Part shown: positions 1 to 5,684 of the stretch, one piece after another
Position numbering within the stretch: position 1 is the first letter of the stretch
How the letters are laid out: each line of letters starts with the position of its first letter
Assembly: GCA_050740975.1 (NCBI GenBank)
Contig: JBOIEE010000337.1
Coordinates: 1 to 5,684, forward strand
Direction: 5' to 3'
Length of the DNA stretch: 5,684 bases
DNA from: JBOHHR01 sp050740975
Lineage (GTDB): Bacteria > Pseudomonadota > Gammaproteobacteria > JBOHHR01
The notes under the pieces: model-generated
The model's input: the letters and a program-made list of their open reading frames with translations, nothing else
Told to the model about the DNA's origin: nothing
The model's database searches: none
Position numbers and translations under genes: made by a program

Positions 1-1018
1 CCCTATCGCTCTGACCTTTGCCGCGCTGTATGCCGCCTCGGTCCAGCTCGGGTTTAATCAGGCCACCTTGTGGTTGCCGCTTGCGATTCCGCTCTTGGTG
101 CAACTGCCGCTCGCACTGTTCGTCGGCCTGCTCGGCCAATATCTGTTAGAACGGCGTCAAAAGAAGCACGCTACGCGCGCTATTAGCTATTACCTGCCGG
201 AGAGGATGGCGAGAGATCTGGCAGAAAATCTGGATCCGAGTGCGGTCAACAAGATCGTGTATAGCACCTGCTTCGCATCCGACATGGCGGGATTTTCTAC
301 CATCGCAGAAACCATGGCGCCAAAAGAGTTAGCTCTGTTTTTAAACGACTATTTTGAGACCATCGCAGAACCCCTGAAACGCCACAAGGTCGATGTCACC
401 GAGTTTCGGGCCGACGGCATCATGTGCGCTTGGACCGCCGAGCGCGCCGAGGTGTCGGTGCGGCGCAAAGCGATCCGCGCGGCTCTGGAGGCCGTCGATG
501 CCGTTGCTGGTTTCAAGGAGCGGCATGCCTTAGCGCGTTCTCCCGTGCGCATAGGTCTTGAGGCCGGTACGGTGTACGTGGGGCACGCGGGCGGCGGTGG
601 ACATTTCGTATACAGCATCGTCGGGGACTGCGCCAATACCGCCGCGCGCGTCGAGGGGCTGAACAAGCATCTAGGAACTCATCTATTGGCCACGCAATCC
701 GTGGTAGACGGCATAGACAAGCTGCTGCTGAGACCCTTGGGCGATTTTCGCTTGGTGGGTAAATCAGAGACCATACCCATCGTCGAGATCCTGACCACGA
801 CCAATGGAGCACAAGCGCTTCTTTGCGAGCGCTTTTCCGAGGCTATCGAGGTCCTCAAGACGGGACATTGGGTAAAAGCGGCAGAATTCTTCGAGGCCAT
901 CCTGCGGGACTACCCGGATGATGGCCCGGCTCGTTTCCACCTCGCCCGCTGCCGGAGCTACCAAAGCGGATCCCTTGCTCCCGACTCGCCCCATGTGGTT
1001 ACTATGGACGCTAAGTGA
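1..1018 (+). CDS. Membrane-anchored class III nucleotide cyclase, CHASE2-type, 5' end outside window
   Basis: The frame is open from the left window edge (first whole codon at position 2), so the true start lies upstream; the TTG at 68 is internal. The visible protein has two hydrophobic membrane segments (about bases 2-50 and 68-140) and then the juxtamembrane sequence RAISYYLPE, usual between CHASE2 membrane helices and a cyclase domain. Numbering from the TTG codon as residue 1, the catalytic domain covers about 62-240. It has metal-binding Asp72 (FASDMAGFS) and Asp116 (FRADGIMCAW), and the transition-state pair Asn190 and Arg194 (GDCANTAAR). All core catalytic residues are present, so the enzyme should be active as a dimer, making cAMP or cGMP from the triphosphate in the cytoplasm. 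The purine-selecting position usually Lys in adenylate cyclases is Glu112, and its partner is Ser183. The tail (about 250-295, FSEAIEVLKTGHW to GPARFHLARC) resembles the TPR-like end common in these cyclases. CHASE2 itself is inferred, as it would lie upstream. Confidence 0.93.
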   Translation, partial: PIALTFAALYAASVQLGFNQATLWLPLAIPLLVQLPLALFVGLLGQYLLERRQKKHATRAISYYLPERMARDLAENLDPSAVNKIVYSTCFASDMAGFSTIAETMAPKELALFLNDYFETIAEPLKRHKVDVTEFRADGIMCAWTAERAEVSVRRKAIRAALEAVDAVAGFKERHALARSPVRIGLEAGTVYVGHAGGGGHFVYSIVGDCANTAARVEGLNKHLGTHLLATQSVVDGIDKLLLRPLGDFRLVGKSETIPIVEILTTTNGAQALLCERFSEAIEVLKTGHWVKAAEFFEAILRDYPDDGPARFHLARCRSYQSGSLAPDSPHVVTMDAK

Positions 1019-1093
1019 GGAGCGCGGGCGACTCATCCGCATGTGCCTTGTGAGGCGTCATACCTTAAGCAGGTAACTTTCTGAATAAGCGAG

Positions 1094-1321
1094 TCACACG
1101 GTTGCGAATAAGTCACCGTATGGCGTGAGGCGCACCCGGCTCAACTCCGGAGTGACTTTATCTCCAAGGTCGCCTGCCATCCCGCCCCCGACGCCACTTT
1201 TTGCCGGCAAACCCATCCACGCACCTGAGTAATCATACATCTCGCAAGAGCTCATGACGCGTCGGTTAATCGAAGTGCCCGGATATGGGGATATCGAGCT
1301 GAGCGTGAGCACGCTCAGCTC
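1094..1321 (-). pseudogene. Glutaminase (GlsA-type) C-terminal remnant
   Basis: Reading the minus strand, the frame is open from just after a stop at about 1322-1324 to a TGA just below 1094. It contains MYDYSGAWMGLPAKSGVGGG (about 1180-1240), which matches from memory the highly conserved glutaminase block TCGMYDYSGEWxYRVGLPAKSGVGGG, with about four residues missing between the W and GLPAKSG. Upstream in the same frame, ELSVLTL and ISPYPGTSI resemble the family's DLAVxxxTLANGG and VNPVTGERV segments, again shortened. Downstream the expected SPPLDxxGNSxRG stretch cannot be recognised. An intact glutaminase has about 300 residues and hydrolyses glutamine to glutamate and ammonia; this piece covers at most the last third, lacks the N-terminal catalytic Ser-x-x-Lys region, and has internal deletions. 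It is therefore called a remnant. The only possible start in frame is a GTG at 1312. The match is by pattern recognition only. Confidence 0.7.
1296..1321. repeat. 26-base palindrome (hairpin-capable)
   Basis: Arms at 1296-1307 (GAGCTGAGCGTG) and 1310-1321 (CACGCTCAGCTC) are exact inverted copies separated by two bases. In RNA this would fold as an 11-base-pair stem with a four-base loop. No T-run follows on either strand, so it is not a standard intrinsic terminator. It lies at the upstream edge of the glutaminase remnant. It could be an operator-like site, a REP-like element or a remnant of mobile DNA; the window does not decide. Confidence 0.8.
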
Positions 1322-1388
1322 TCATCAACAAGCGACCTCCCTATTCTCACTTGGCTACGCTGTGACGAATTTGTCGATGGGCGTTGTC

Positions 1389-1505
1389 TTAAAGACTCTT
1401 GATTGCCTCGTCTCTGGTGTCGTAGATGGATAGAATGGACGTAAAACCGGCGATCTCAAAAAATGGATTACGGTAACGCATCCCATCCCTTGGCGCCAGT
1501 CCGTA
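1389..1505 (-). pseudogene. STAS-domain protein C-terminal remnant
   Basis: A minus-strand frame of 38 codons, running from just after a stop to TAA at 1389-1391, ends with FFEIAGFTSILSIYDTRDEA followed by IKSL. This closely resembles the end of the intact STAS gene in this window (ALEISGFNSLLKVYASEGEA then IKSF): about 12 of the last 22 residues are identical and both stop at the same place. The last strand and helix of a STAS domain are thus present. The N-terminal two thirds, including the phospho-serine region, are not recognisable in any minus-strand frame upstream. The nucleotide sequences differ at many third positions, so this is an old paralogue or a related gene, not a fresh copy. 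It is read on the opposite strand from the intact gene. A short Met codon at 1479-1481 has no convincing ribosome site, so translation is doubtful. Confidence 0.65.
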
Positions 1506-1549
1506 TCAGCTGGGCTCGGCTGCTCAAACGGGTGTTCGCGATCACTTGA

Positions 1550-1578
1550 TTGACAACTCACGCGTGCAGCTGTACCTT
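1550..1578 (+). promoter_or_regulatory. Possible sigma70-type promoter upstream of the STAS gene
   Basis: A perfect TTGACA lies at 1550-1555, and 17 bases later TACCTT at 1573-1578 could serve as a weak -10 (three of six matches to TATAAT). If used, it would give an untranslated leader of about 180 bases before the STAS start. No better promoter was seen closer to the gene. It could be chance. Confidence 0.25.
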
Positions 1579-1748
1579 TTTGTGCAAACAAACAAGGCGT
1601 TTATTCTCCTTATACGCGGACCTCGGCGGCTGCGGGATCATCTGGTGCAAACCATGTTGAATCACGTTTCGTATCAGCACCTCGATTGGAATGTTAGTTA
1701 CGTTGGTTAAGCGCGTGCGCGTTCGATTGCGCCGGTATGGTCCGAGAC

Positions 1749-1757
1749 AGGAGAGGG
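1749..1757 (+). promoter_or_regulatory. Ribosome binding site of the STAS gene
   Basis: The purine-rich AGGAGAGGG ends seven bases before the ATG at 1765. This fixes the start of the STAS gene. The bases between are an 8-base palindrome plus nothing else of note (GATTAATC, sharing its first G with the site). Confidence 0.8.
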
Positions 1758-1764
1758 ATTAATC

Positions 1765-2097
1765 ATGCAGATCAATACTCGCGAGTCCTATGAGGTGTTG
1801 GTCGTGGATATCGAGGGCAGGTTGGATACGAATACGTCGGGCTATGGCTATGACGAGATGGTGCGTATTGCCAAAAGCGGGAACAAGAAGATCGTGGTCA
1901 ACCTTAAGGACCTGGAGTACGTCAGCAGCGCGGGGCTGCGGGTGCTACTCACCGCTGCGAAGTTAGTGCAGGCTTCGGGTGGACAGATCAAGTTCTGTCA
2001 GCCGAGCGACCTGGTGAAACAGGCGCTCGAAATATCCGGTTTTAACAGTTTGCTCAAGGTATACGCCAGCGAGGGCGAGGCTATTAAGTCGTTTTGA
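1765..2097 (+). CDS. STAS-domain protein, anti-sigma-factor antagonist family
   Basis: This 110-residue cytoplasmic protein is one STAS domain from end to end, the usual length for SpoIIAA/RsbV-type antagonists. It opens with YEVLVVDIEGRLDTNTS (first strands and the GxLD motif, about residues 9-25), continues with KKIVVNLKDLEYVSSAGLRV (41-60) and ends with the helix ALEISGFNSLLKVYASEGEA (87-106). By alignment with Bacillus SpoIIAA Ser58, the predicted phospho-acceptor is Ser55; the residue before it is Ser54 instead of the Asp found in SpoIIAA. Such proteins bind an anti-sigma factor or another target when unphosphorylated and are released by phosphorylation. The start is supported by a good ribosome site. 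It faces the SpoIIE-type phosphatase/kinase gene tail to tail, 78 bases apart, which makes that protein the likely regulator of its phosphorylation state (inference). The partner that it controls is not in the window. Confidence 0.95.
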   Translation: MQINTRESYEVLVVDIEGRLDTNTSGYGYDEMVRIAKSGNKKIVVNLKDLEYVSSAGLRVLLTAAKLVQASGGQIKFCQPSDLVKQALEISGFNSLLKVYASEGEAIKSF

Positions 2098-2112
2098 AAG
2101 GCGCTCTGTTCC

Positions 2113-2131
2113 CCGGCGCAGGCGCGGCCGG
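2113..2131. other. Weak hairpin in the convergent spacer
   Basis: The 78-base spacer between the converging STAS and phosphatase genes is GC-rich and contains CCGGC (2113-2117) and GCCGG (2127-2131) as inverted arms with a nine-base loop. There is no T-run on either side. It could help end transcription from both directions, but it is too short to call a terminator with any assurance. Confidence 0.2.
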
Positions 2132-2175
2132 TCGCTTGGGGCTCGCGGTGGAGGGGTCTTGCGTAAGGTCCATGT

Positions 2176-4551
2176 TTAAGCCTCTATCACCTTCTTCATC
2201 ATAATCAGCCGATTTCGCCCGTCCTGCCTTCGATATTCCAATCGATCCATTAGGTTCCGGACCAAGTGGATCCCCAATCCCCCTACAGGCCGCTCTTCCA
2301 GCGGCTTTTGCATATCTGGCTCCAGAGTCTCCAGAGGGTTGAAAGGTCGACCATCATCCTCCACCTCCACTGTCAATTCTCCTTGTTCCATTAGGAGGCA
2401 AACAATGATTTTGTGCACCCCGCGATCATCGTAGGCATACGCGATCACATTGCTCACAATTTCCTCTAAGGCCACGGTCGTATGAAATAAGACCTCTGAG
2501 CTTAAGTGGTGCCGCTGACCAAATTCAGCCACGATCTGAGCTAACTTTTCAAGTTCGGAGAGTTCGCTTTTAAGCGCTACCGATATCTTGTTTCCCGTAC
2601 TATATTCGATGCCGCGCGCGCCTAGGTATCGGAGAGCCAAGAGCGTTATGTCGTCTGACTGAGGAACGCCGGCAGAAAAATCCCCGACTTCAGCAACAGC
2701 GCCCTGAATGATCTGCGTTGGGGAGAAGCCCTTAACCCTTTCCAAGAAATGCTCCAAGCGGTGTTGTGAGAATAGGTTCCCAGCACCATCCATGGCTTCG
2801 GTCACCCCGTCGGTGTAGAGAAACAGCCCGCTTCCGGGCTTCAGGACAATCCCCCGCGCGTGATACCTGGCCTCCTCCATGACTCCCAGCGCTATACCCC
2901 CGGTTTTTTCCAAAGGCTTGATCCCATTAGGGCAAATAAGATAAGGAAGATTATGGCCCGCGTTGCTGTATTCCAGCCGCCCGGTGCGAACATCTAAAAC
3001 GGCACAAAAAACGGTCACAAACGTACACGATTCATTGTCCCGGCAGCTCTCCTGGTTCAACCGGAATAAGATCCCGTCAGGACTGCTCACTATGCCGGCC
3101 GAGGCTTTAAAGAGCGTCTTGGTTACGGCCATAGACAAAGCGGCCGGTACCCCTTTTCCCGAAACATCCCCAATCGCCAAGCAGAGATGGTTCTCGTCGA
3201 TAAAGAAAAAGTCATAGAAGTCTCCTCCCACCTCTGTGGCCGGGACGATGGTGGCGTAAATGTCAAACTCGCATCGGTTCGGAAAGGGGGGGAAAACCTT
3301 AGGTACCATGCTCATCTGGATGTCATGGGCGATTTTTAACTCGCTTTCGATCCTCCCCTTCGCCGCCGTCGTCTCTTTGAGATTATTGATAGATTCCTTG
3401 AGCTGCCGGGTCATTTCGTTAAAGGATGCGGCCAAGATCCCAATTTCGTTTTTTGCGGGAATGATGATCCGCTGCGTTAAATCACCGCCGGCGATCGACC
3501 TTGTTATTTCGGTTAATCGGACAATGGGATAAGAAAATGACCTTGCAACAAAAACGGCAACTAGCACAACCAGTAGCAGCGTTAACGTTCCGATTATGGA
3601 AGATAATATTCTCAGGCGTGCAATCGGGGCAAAGGCCTCTTCGGTGTCTATTTTTACCACCATACCCCAGCGCAAATAGGGCAGGTATCTCCAGATCGCG
3701 AGCACTTCCTTTCCCCGGTAATCCGTTAAGATTCCCGAGCCCTTTCTTCCTTGGACCGCTTCCTGAACATCCACTGCCCATTTACCCCCAATCGGCACTG
3801 TTCTACTGAAAGCCGCATCGGGATCATGCCTGATGGGGGTTATGAAGACAGCTTTATCACCCACCTTTGACGCCACAACCATTTCGCCTGTCCCGCCTAA
3901 GCCTGTGTAATCGTTCACTAACTTATAAACCTCTTCATTATTCATCTCCACCGCCGCAATTCCGACTAGGAATTCGTTCTTAAAAAGCGGCGTAGCAATG
4001 AATGCGACCGGTTTATCCGCTGCCTCATAGTAGGCAAAATCAGACAGTTCGGTCGCCATGGACATAAGCGATCTTTGAAAAACTTTCGTCAGCTCGGAGT
4101 CCCGATACGGACCCCGCCTCAAATTAATGCCGAAGATTCTTCCCCGCTTGGTGGAAAAAGCTATATTCCCTTCCAAAGCGATCAGGTAGAGGTCCTCATA
4201 TCCTGACGCTTCCTGGTAGTAGGCGGCAAAAGGTCCAAATTCCCGTTCTACATCCGCGTATTGAACCGAATTGGACCCTTTCGCATGAAACACAAGCTTT
4301 TCCATGGCATCGCCCATGGCGGTGCTATGGGCTAGGGCGGTGATGCTCCGTTCTCTTTCTCGAAGATAGGTCTCGATCTGATTCGATTGTCTTTGCCCGA
4401 TGGCGACCAAGCTATTGGTCACCTCTTTTATGAGGCTCTTTTCGGAGCTGCGATAGGTCATGTAGGTCACAAGCGCTAGAGGCAATAGAGCTACCAACAA
4501 AAACCAGACGGACAACTGTGTGGCTATGCTGTTCTTTTCAAATGTCCCCAT
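2176..4551 (-). CDS. dCACHE-HAMP-SpoIIE phosphatase with C-terminal RsbW-like HATPase domain
   Basis: This 791-residue inner-membrane sensor has membrane helices at about 14-33 and 314-336 flanking a periplasmic double CACHE domain (about 36-310). It contains GPYRDSELTKVF and DFAYYE, typical of dCACHE_1. A HAMP domain follows (about 337-390), then a helical linker with AHDIQMSMVP (408-417), the usual lead-in to RsbU-type phosphatases. The PP2C/SpoIIE domain (about 425-642) has its metal ligands in GGDFYD (Asp444), GDVSGKG (Asp462), YTDGVTEA (Asp581) and QSDDITLLAL (Asp633/Asp634), so it looks active. The C-terminal domain (about 655-787) is an RsbW-like GHKL ATPase with N-box Glu697/Asn701, DDG at 732-734 and GGLGIHLVRN at 757-766. 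It should dephosphorylate, and possibly also phosphorylate or bind, a STAS antagonist; the STAS protein encoded next door is the obvious candidate. The ATG overlaps the stop of the binding-protein gene, so the two are co-transcribed and likely translationally coupled. I see no frameshift or lost key residue. Confidence 0.95.
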   Translation of the reverse strand: MGTFEKNSIATQLSVWFLLVALLPLALVTYMTYRSSEKSLIKEVTNSLVAIGQRQSNQIETYLRERERSITALAHSTAMGDAMEKLVFHAKGSNSVQYADVEREFGPFAAYYQEASGYEDLYLIALEGNIAFSTKRGRIFGINLRRGPYRDSELTKVFQRSLMSMATELSDFAYYEAADKPVAFIATPLFKNEFLVGIAAVEMNNEEVYKLVNDYTGLGGTGEMVVASKVGDKAVFITPIRHDPDAAFSRTVPIGGKWAVDVQEAVQGRKGSGILTDYRGKEVLAIWRYLPYLRWGMVVKIDTEEAFAPIARLRILSSIIGTLTLLLVVLVAVFVARSFSYPIVRLTEITRSIAGGDLTQRIIIPAKNEIGILAASFNEMTRQLKESINNLKETTAAKGRIESELKIAHDIQMSMVPKVFPPFPNRCEFDIYATIVPATEVGGDFYDFFFIDENHLCLAIGDVSGKGVPAALSMAVTKTLFKASAGIVSSPDGILFRLNQESCRDNESCTFVTVFCAVLDVRTGRLEYSNAGHNLPYLICPNGIKPLEKTGGIALGVMEEARYHARGIVLKPGSGLFLYTDGVTEAMDGAGNLFSQHRLEHFLERVKGFSPTQIIQGAVAEVGDFSAGVPQSDDITLLALRYLGARGIEYSTGNKISVALKSELSELEKLAQIVAEFGQRHHLSSEVLFHTTVALEEIVSNVIAYAYDDRGVHKIIVCLLMEQGELTVEVEDDGRPFNPLETLEPDMQKPLEERPVGGLGIHLVRNLMDRLEYRRQDGRNRLIMMKKVIEA

Positions 4552-4563
4552 TATCTACGTCCT
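4551..4563 (-). promoter_or_regulatory. TAATG stop/start overlap with ribosome site for the phosphatase gene
   Basis: On the minus strand the binding-protein stop TAA (4553-4551) shares its last A with the phosphatase ATG (4551-4549). AGGA at 4563-4560, inside the end of the upstream gene, lies eight bases before that ATG. This arrangement favours reinitiation and roughly linked amounts of the two proteins. Confidence 0.8.
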
Positions 4564-5684
4564 GGATTGGCCCAATGTCCACCCCAACCTTCATACAGAT
4601 GTTGAAGAAACGTTTGCCACTCGGACCTCGGGCGAAAGATAGGATACGGTACAGGACGGACAGGTTTGTCAGAAGTCCATACGATCTCAAATTGCCCGTC
4701 CACCCTGATTTTTCCGATCCGCACGGTTTTCCAGGTGTGCTGGTTCTCCGCATCTATGTACACAATCCCTTCTGGGGCATTAAAGCTCTGGTTCTTGATC
4801 GCTTGGCGCACGGCATGCACATTGGCCGATCCAACATCTCTTACCGCTTGAGCCCAGAGGTGAACCCCAAAATAGCCCGCTTCCATAGGATCATCGGTGA
4901 CTCGCTGCTGACCGTATTTACTCTTAAAGCTTTTTACAAAGGCGGCATTGGTATCTCCTACGATGCTCTGGAAATAGTTCCAAGTGGCATAATCACCGGC
5001 CATCTCAGCGGCACCCAGTATGCGGAGCTCGTCTTCAGCGATGCTGAACGACATGGTCGGGATCTCCTTCGGTGTGATACCGGCGGTACGCAGTTCCTTA
5101 AAGAAGGCAATGTTCGTATCGCCGTTAATTGTGTTGAGAATAACATCGGGCCGGGCCTGAGCGATTTTTCGTACCACCCCCTTGACGTCACTGCTTCCAA
5201 GGAGGATATACTCCTCTCCGAGCACTTTCCCTTTCAAGGCGGCAATGTGATCTTTGATAATGGCATTTGCGGTGCGGGGAAAGACATAATCGGAACCAAT
5301 GAGGAAGAATTTCCTGCCTAGGTGATCAAAACACCACTTAACGGCAGGGATCAGTTGTTGGTTTGCTGCGGCGCCGGTATAGACGATGTTGGGCGATTGC
5401 TCCAACCCTTCATACTGTACCGGATAGAAGAGGAGATGGTTGTATTTTTCCGCAACTGGCTTTACGGTCTTACGACAGGCGGAGGTCCAGCAGCCAAAAA
5501 GCACGCTGACTTGTTCCACGGTGATAAGTCTTTCTGCCTCCCGAGCAAATGTCGGCCAGTCGGAACGGCCGTCCACCACCATGGGCTTGATTTCCCTTCC
5601 CAGCAGTCCCCCTTGTTGATTGATTTCTTCAATGGCCATCACCGTGGCTTCGGCCACGGAGGTTTCGCTGATCGCCATCGTCCC
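4551..5684 (-). CDS. urtA: UrtA-type urea/short-chain amide substrate-binding protein, N-terminus outside window
   Basis: The frame is open to the right window edge and reads GTMAISET at its first codons, a conserved internal stretch of UrtA proteins. The Met at 5678 is therefore not the start, and the signal peptide and about 50 residues are missing. Counting from that Met, hallmark segments are SDWPTFAREAERL (39-51), FGCWTSACRK (61-70), LLFYPVQYEGLEQSPNIVYT (82-101) and GSDYVFPRTAN (128-138). The C-terminus (EWQTFLQHLYEGWGGHWANP) is complete and typical. The family belongs to the branched-chain-amino-acid type periplasmic binding proteins (Peripla_BP_5), which bind urea or short amides and pass them to the UrtBCDE ABC permease. 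No urtB follows; the next gene, overlapping by one base, is a dCACHE-containing phosphatase. The protein may therefore serve in signal sensing, or in both sensing and uptake if permease genes lie upstream. The symbol reflects family resemblance; the related amide-binding FmdD/AmiC group cannot be excluded. Confidence 0.88.
   Translation of the reverse strand, partial: GTMAISETSVAEATVMAIEEINQQGGLLGREIKPMVVDGRSDWPTFAREAERLITVEQVSVLFGCWTSACRKTVKPVAEKYNHLLFYPVQYEGLEQSPNIVYTGAAANQQLIPAVKWCFDHLGRKFFLIGSDYVFPRTANAIIKDHIAALKGKVLGEEYILLGSSDVKGVVRKIAQARPDVILNTINGDTNIAFFKELRTAGITPKEIPTMSFSIAEDELRILGAAEMAGDYATWNYFQSIVGDTNAAFVKSFKSKYGQQRVTDDPMEAGYFGVHLWAQAVRDVGSANVHAVRQAIKNQSFNAPEGIVYIDAENQHTWKTVRIGKIRVDGQFEIVWTSDKPVRPVPYPIFRPRSEWQTFLQHLYEGWGGHWANPGRR

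Larger units (their letters stand above)
1019..1764. other. Long intergenic region with decayed genes
   Basis: About 750 bases lie between the cyclase stop and the STAS start without any intact, recognisable gene. The minus strand carries a glutaminase fragment and a STAS C-terminal fragment, both listed separately, and a palindrome sits at 1296-1321. The part nearest the STAS gene (1558-1758) is open on the minus strand for about 66 codons, but its translation matches no family I know and it has no convincing start. No clear terminator with a T-run follows the cyclase. The pattern is that of a gene graveyard. No insertion sequence, tRNA or attachment-site repeat was recognised that would explain how it arose. 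Confidence 0.75.

Noticed and set aside
68..70. TTG as the start of the cyclase
   Set aside because: The frame continues open to the window edge and the upstream codons encode another hydrophobic segment fitting the membrane part of CHASE2 cyclases, so the start is outside.
1355..1591. 78-codon minus-strand open frame as a gene
   Set aside because: Its translation resembles nothing known, while another minus-strand frame in the same DNA (1389-1505) gives a clear STAS ending. The long frame is most likely chance.
1502..1678. Nine-base direct repeat CGTATCAGC at 1502-1510 and 1670-1678
   Set aside because: Flanks do not match beyond nine bases and nothing resembling a mobile element lies between, so chance is a sufficient explanation.
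1558..1758. Open minus-strand stretch of about 66 codons just upstream of the STAS gene
   Set aside because: No recognisable family, no good start or ribosome site, and it covers the leader of the STAS gene; left as part of the intergenic region.
3501..3809. Plus-strand open frames inside the phosphatase gene (also 2963-3217 and 3260-3532)
   Set aside because: They are antisense to well-conserved HAMP, dCACHE and PP2C coding sequence and show no protein-like features of their own.
4518..5321. A 267-codon open frame on the plus strand, antisense to the binding-protein gene
   Set aside because: It lies opposite a strongly supported UrtA-type gene, has no family resemblance in its translation and no convincing ribosome site; it is a shadow of the codon pattern.
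5676..5678. ATG as the start of the binding protein
   Set aside because: The reading GTMAISET continues upstream and is an internal conserved UrtA segment; a start here would remove the signal peptide needed for export.

Overview
The window looks like the chromosome of a Gram-negative bacterium, probably a proteobacterium. The evidence is a membrane-anchored class III cyclase of the CHASE2 type, a periplasmic urea/amide-type binding protein and a membrane-bound dCACHE-HAMP-SpoIIE phosphatase. The genus cannot be told from the sequence. By eye the cyclase (left) is richer in G+C than the phosphatase and binding-protein genes (right).

Layout. (1) Positions 1-1018, plus strand: 3' part of a membrane-bound nucleotide cyclase, cut by the left window edge. 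(2) Positions 1019-1764: about 750 bases with no intact gene. It holds two minus-strand gene remnants, a C-terminal piece of a glutaminase (about 1094-1321) and the last 38 codons of a STAS-domain protein (1389-1505). A 26-base near-perfect palindrome lies at the upstream edge of the glutaminase piece. (3) Positions 1765-2097, plus strand: an intact 110-residue STAS protein (anti-sigma-factor antagonist type). (4) Positions 2176-4551, minus strand: a 791-residue sensor with dCACHE, HAMP, SpoIIE/PP2C phosphatase and RsbW-like HATPase domains. (5) Positions 4551-5684, minus strand: a UrtA-type substrate-binding protein, cut at its N-terminus by the right edge. Its stop codon overlaps the phosphatase start codon (TAATG).

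How the genes may work together (inference). The STAS protein, with predicted phospho-acceptor Ser55, and the phosphatase/kinase protein form the core of a partner-switching system. The dCACHE domain would sense a periplasmic signal, the PP2C domain would dephosphorylate the STAS protein, and the HATPase domain could phosphorylate or bind it. Tight coupling of the binding-protein gene to the sensor gene, with no urea-permease genes on the phosphatase side, suggests that the binding protein may deliver or report a ligand (urea, short amide or amino-acid-like) to the sensor. The cyclase has Glu where adenylate cyclases usually have the purine-selecting Lys, so its product (cAMP or cGMP) is open. 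No RNA genes, CRISPR arrays, intact insertion sequences or origins were seen.
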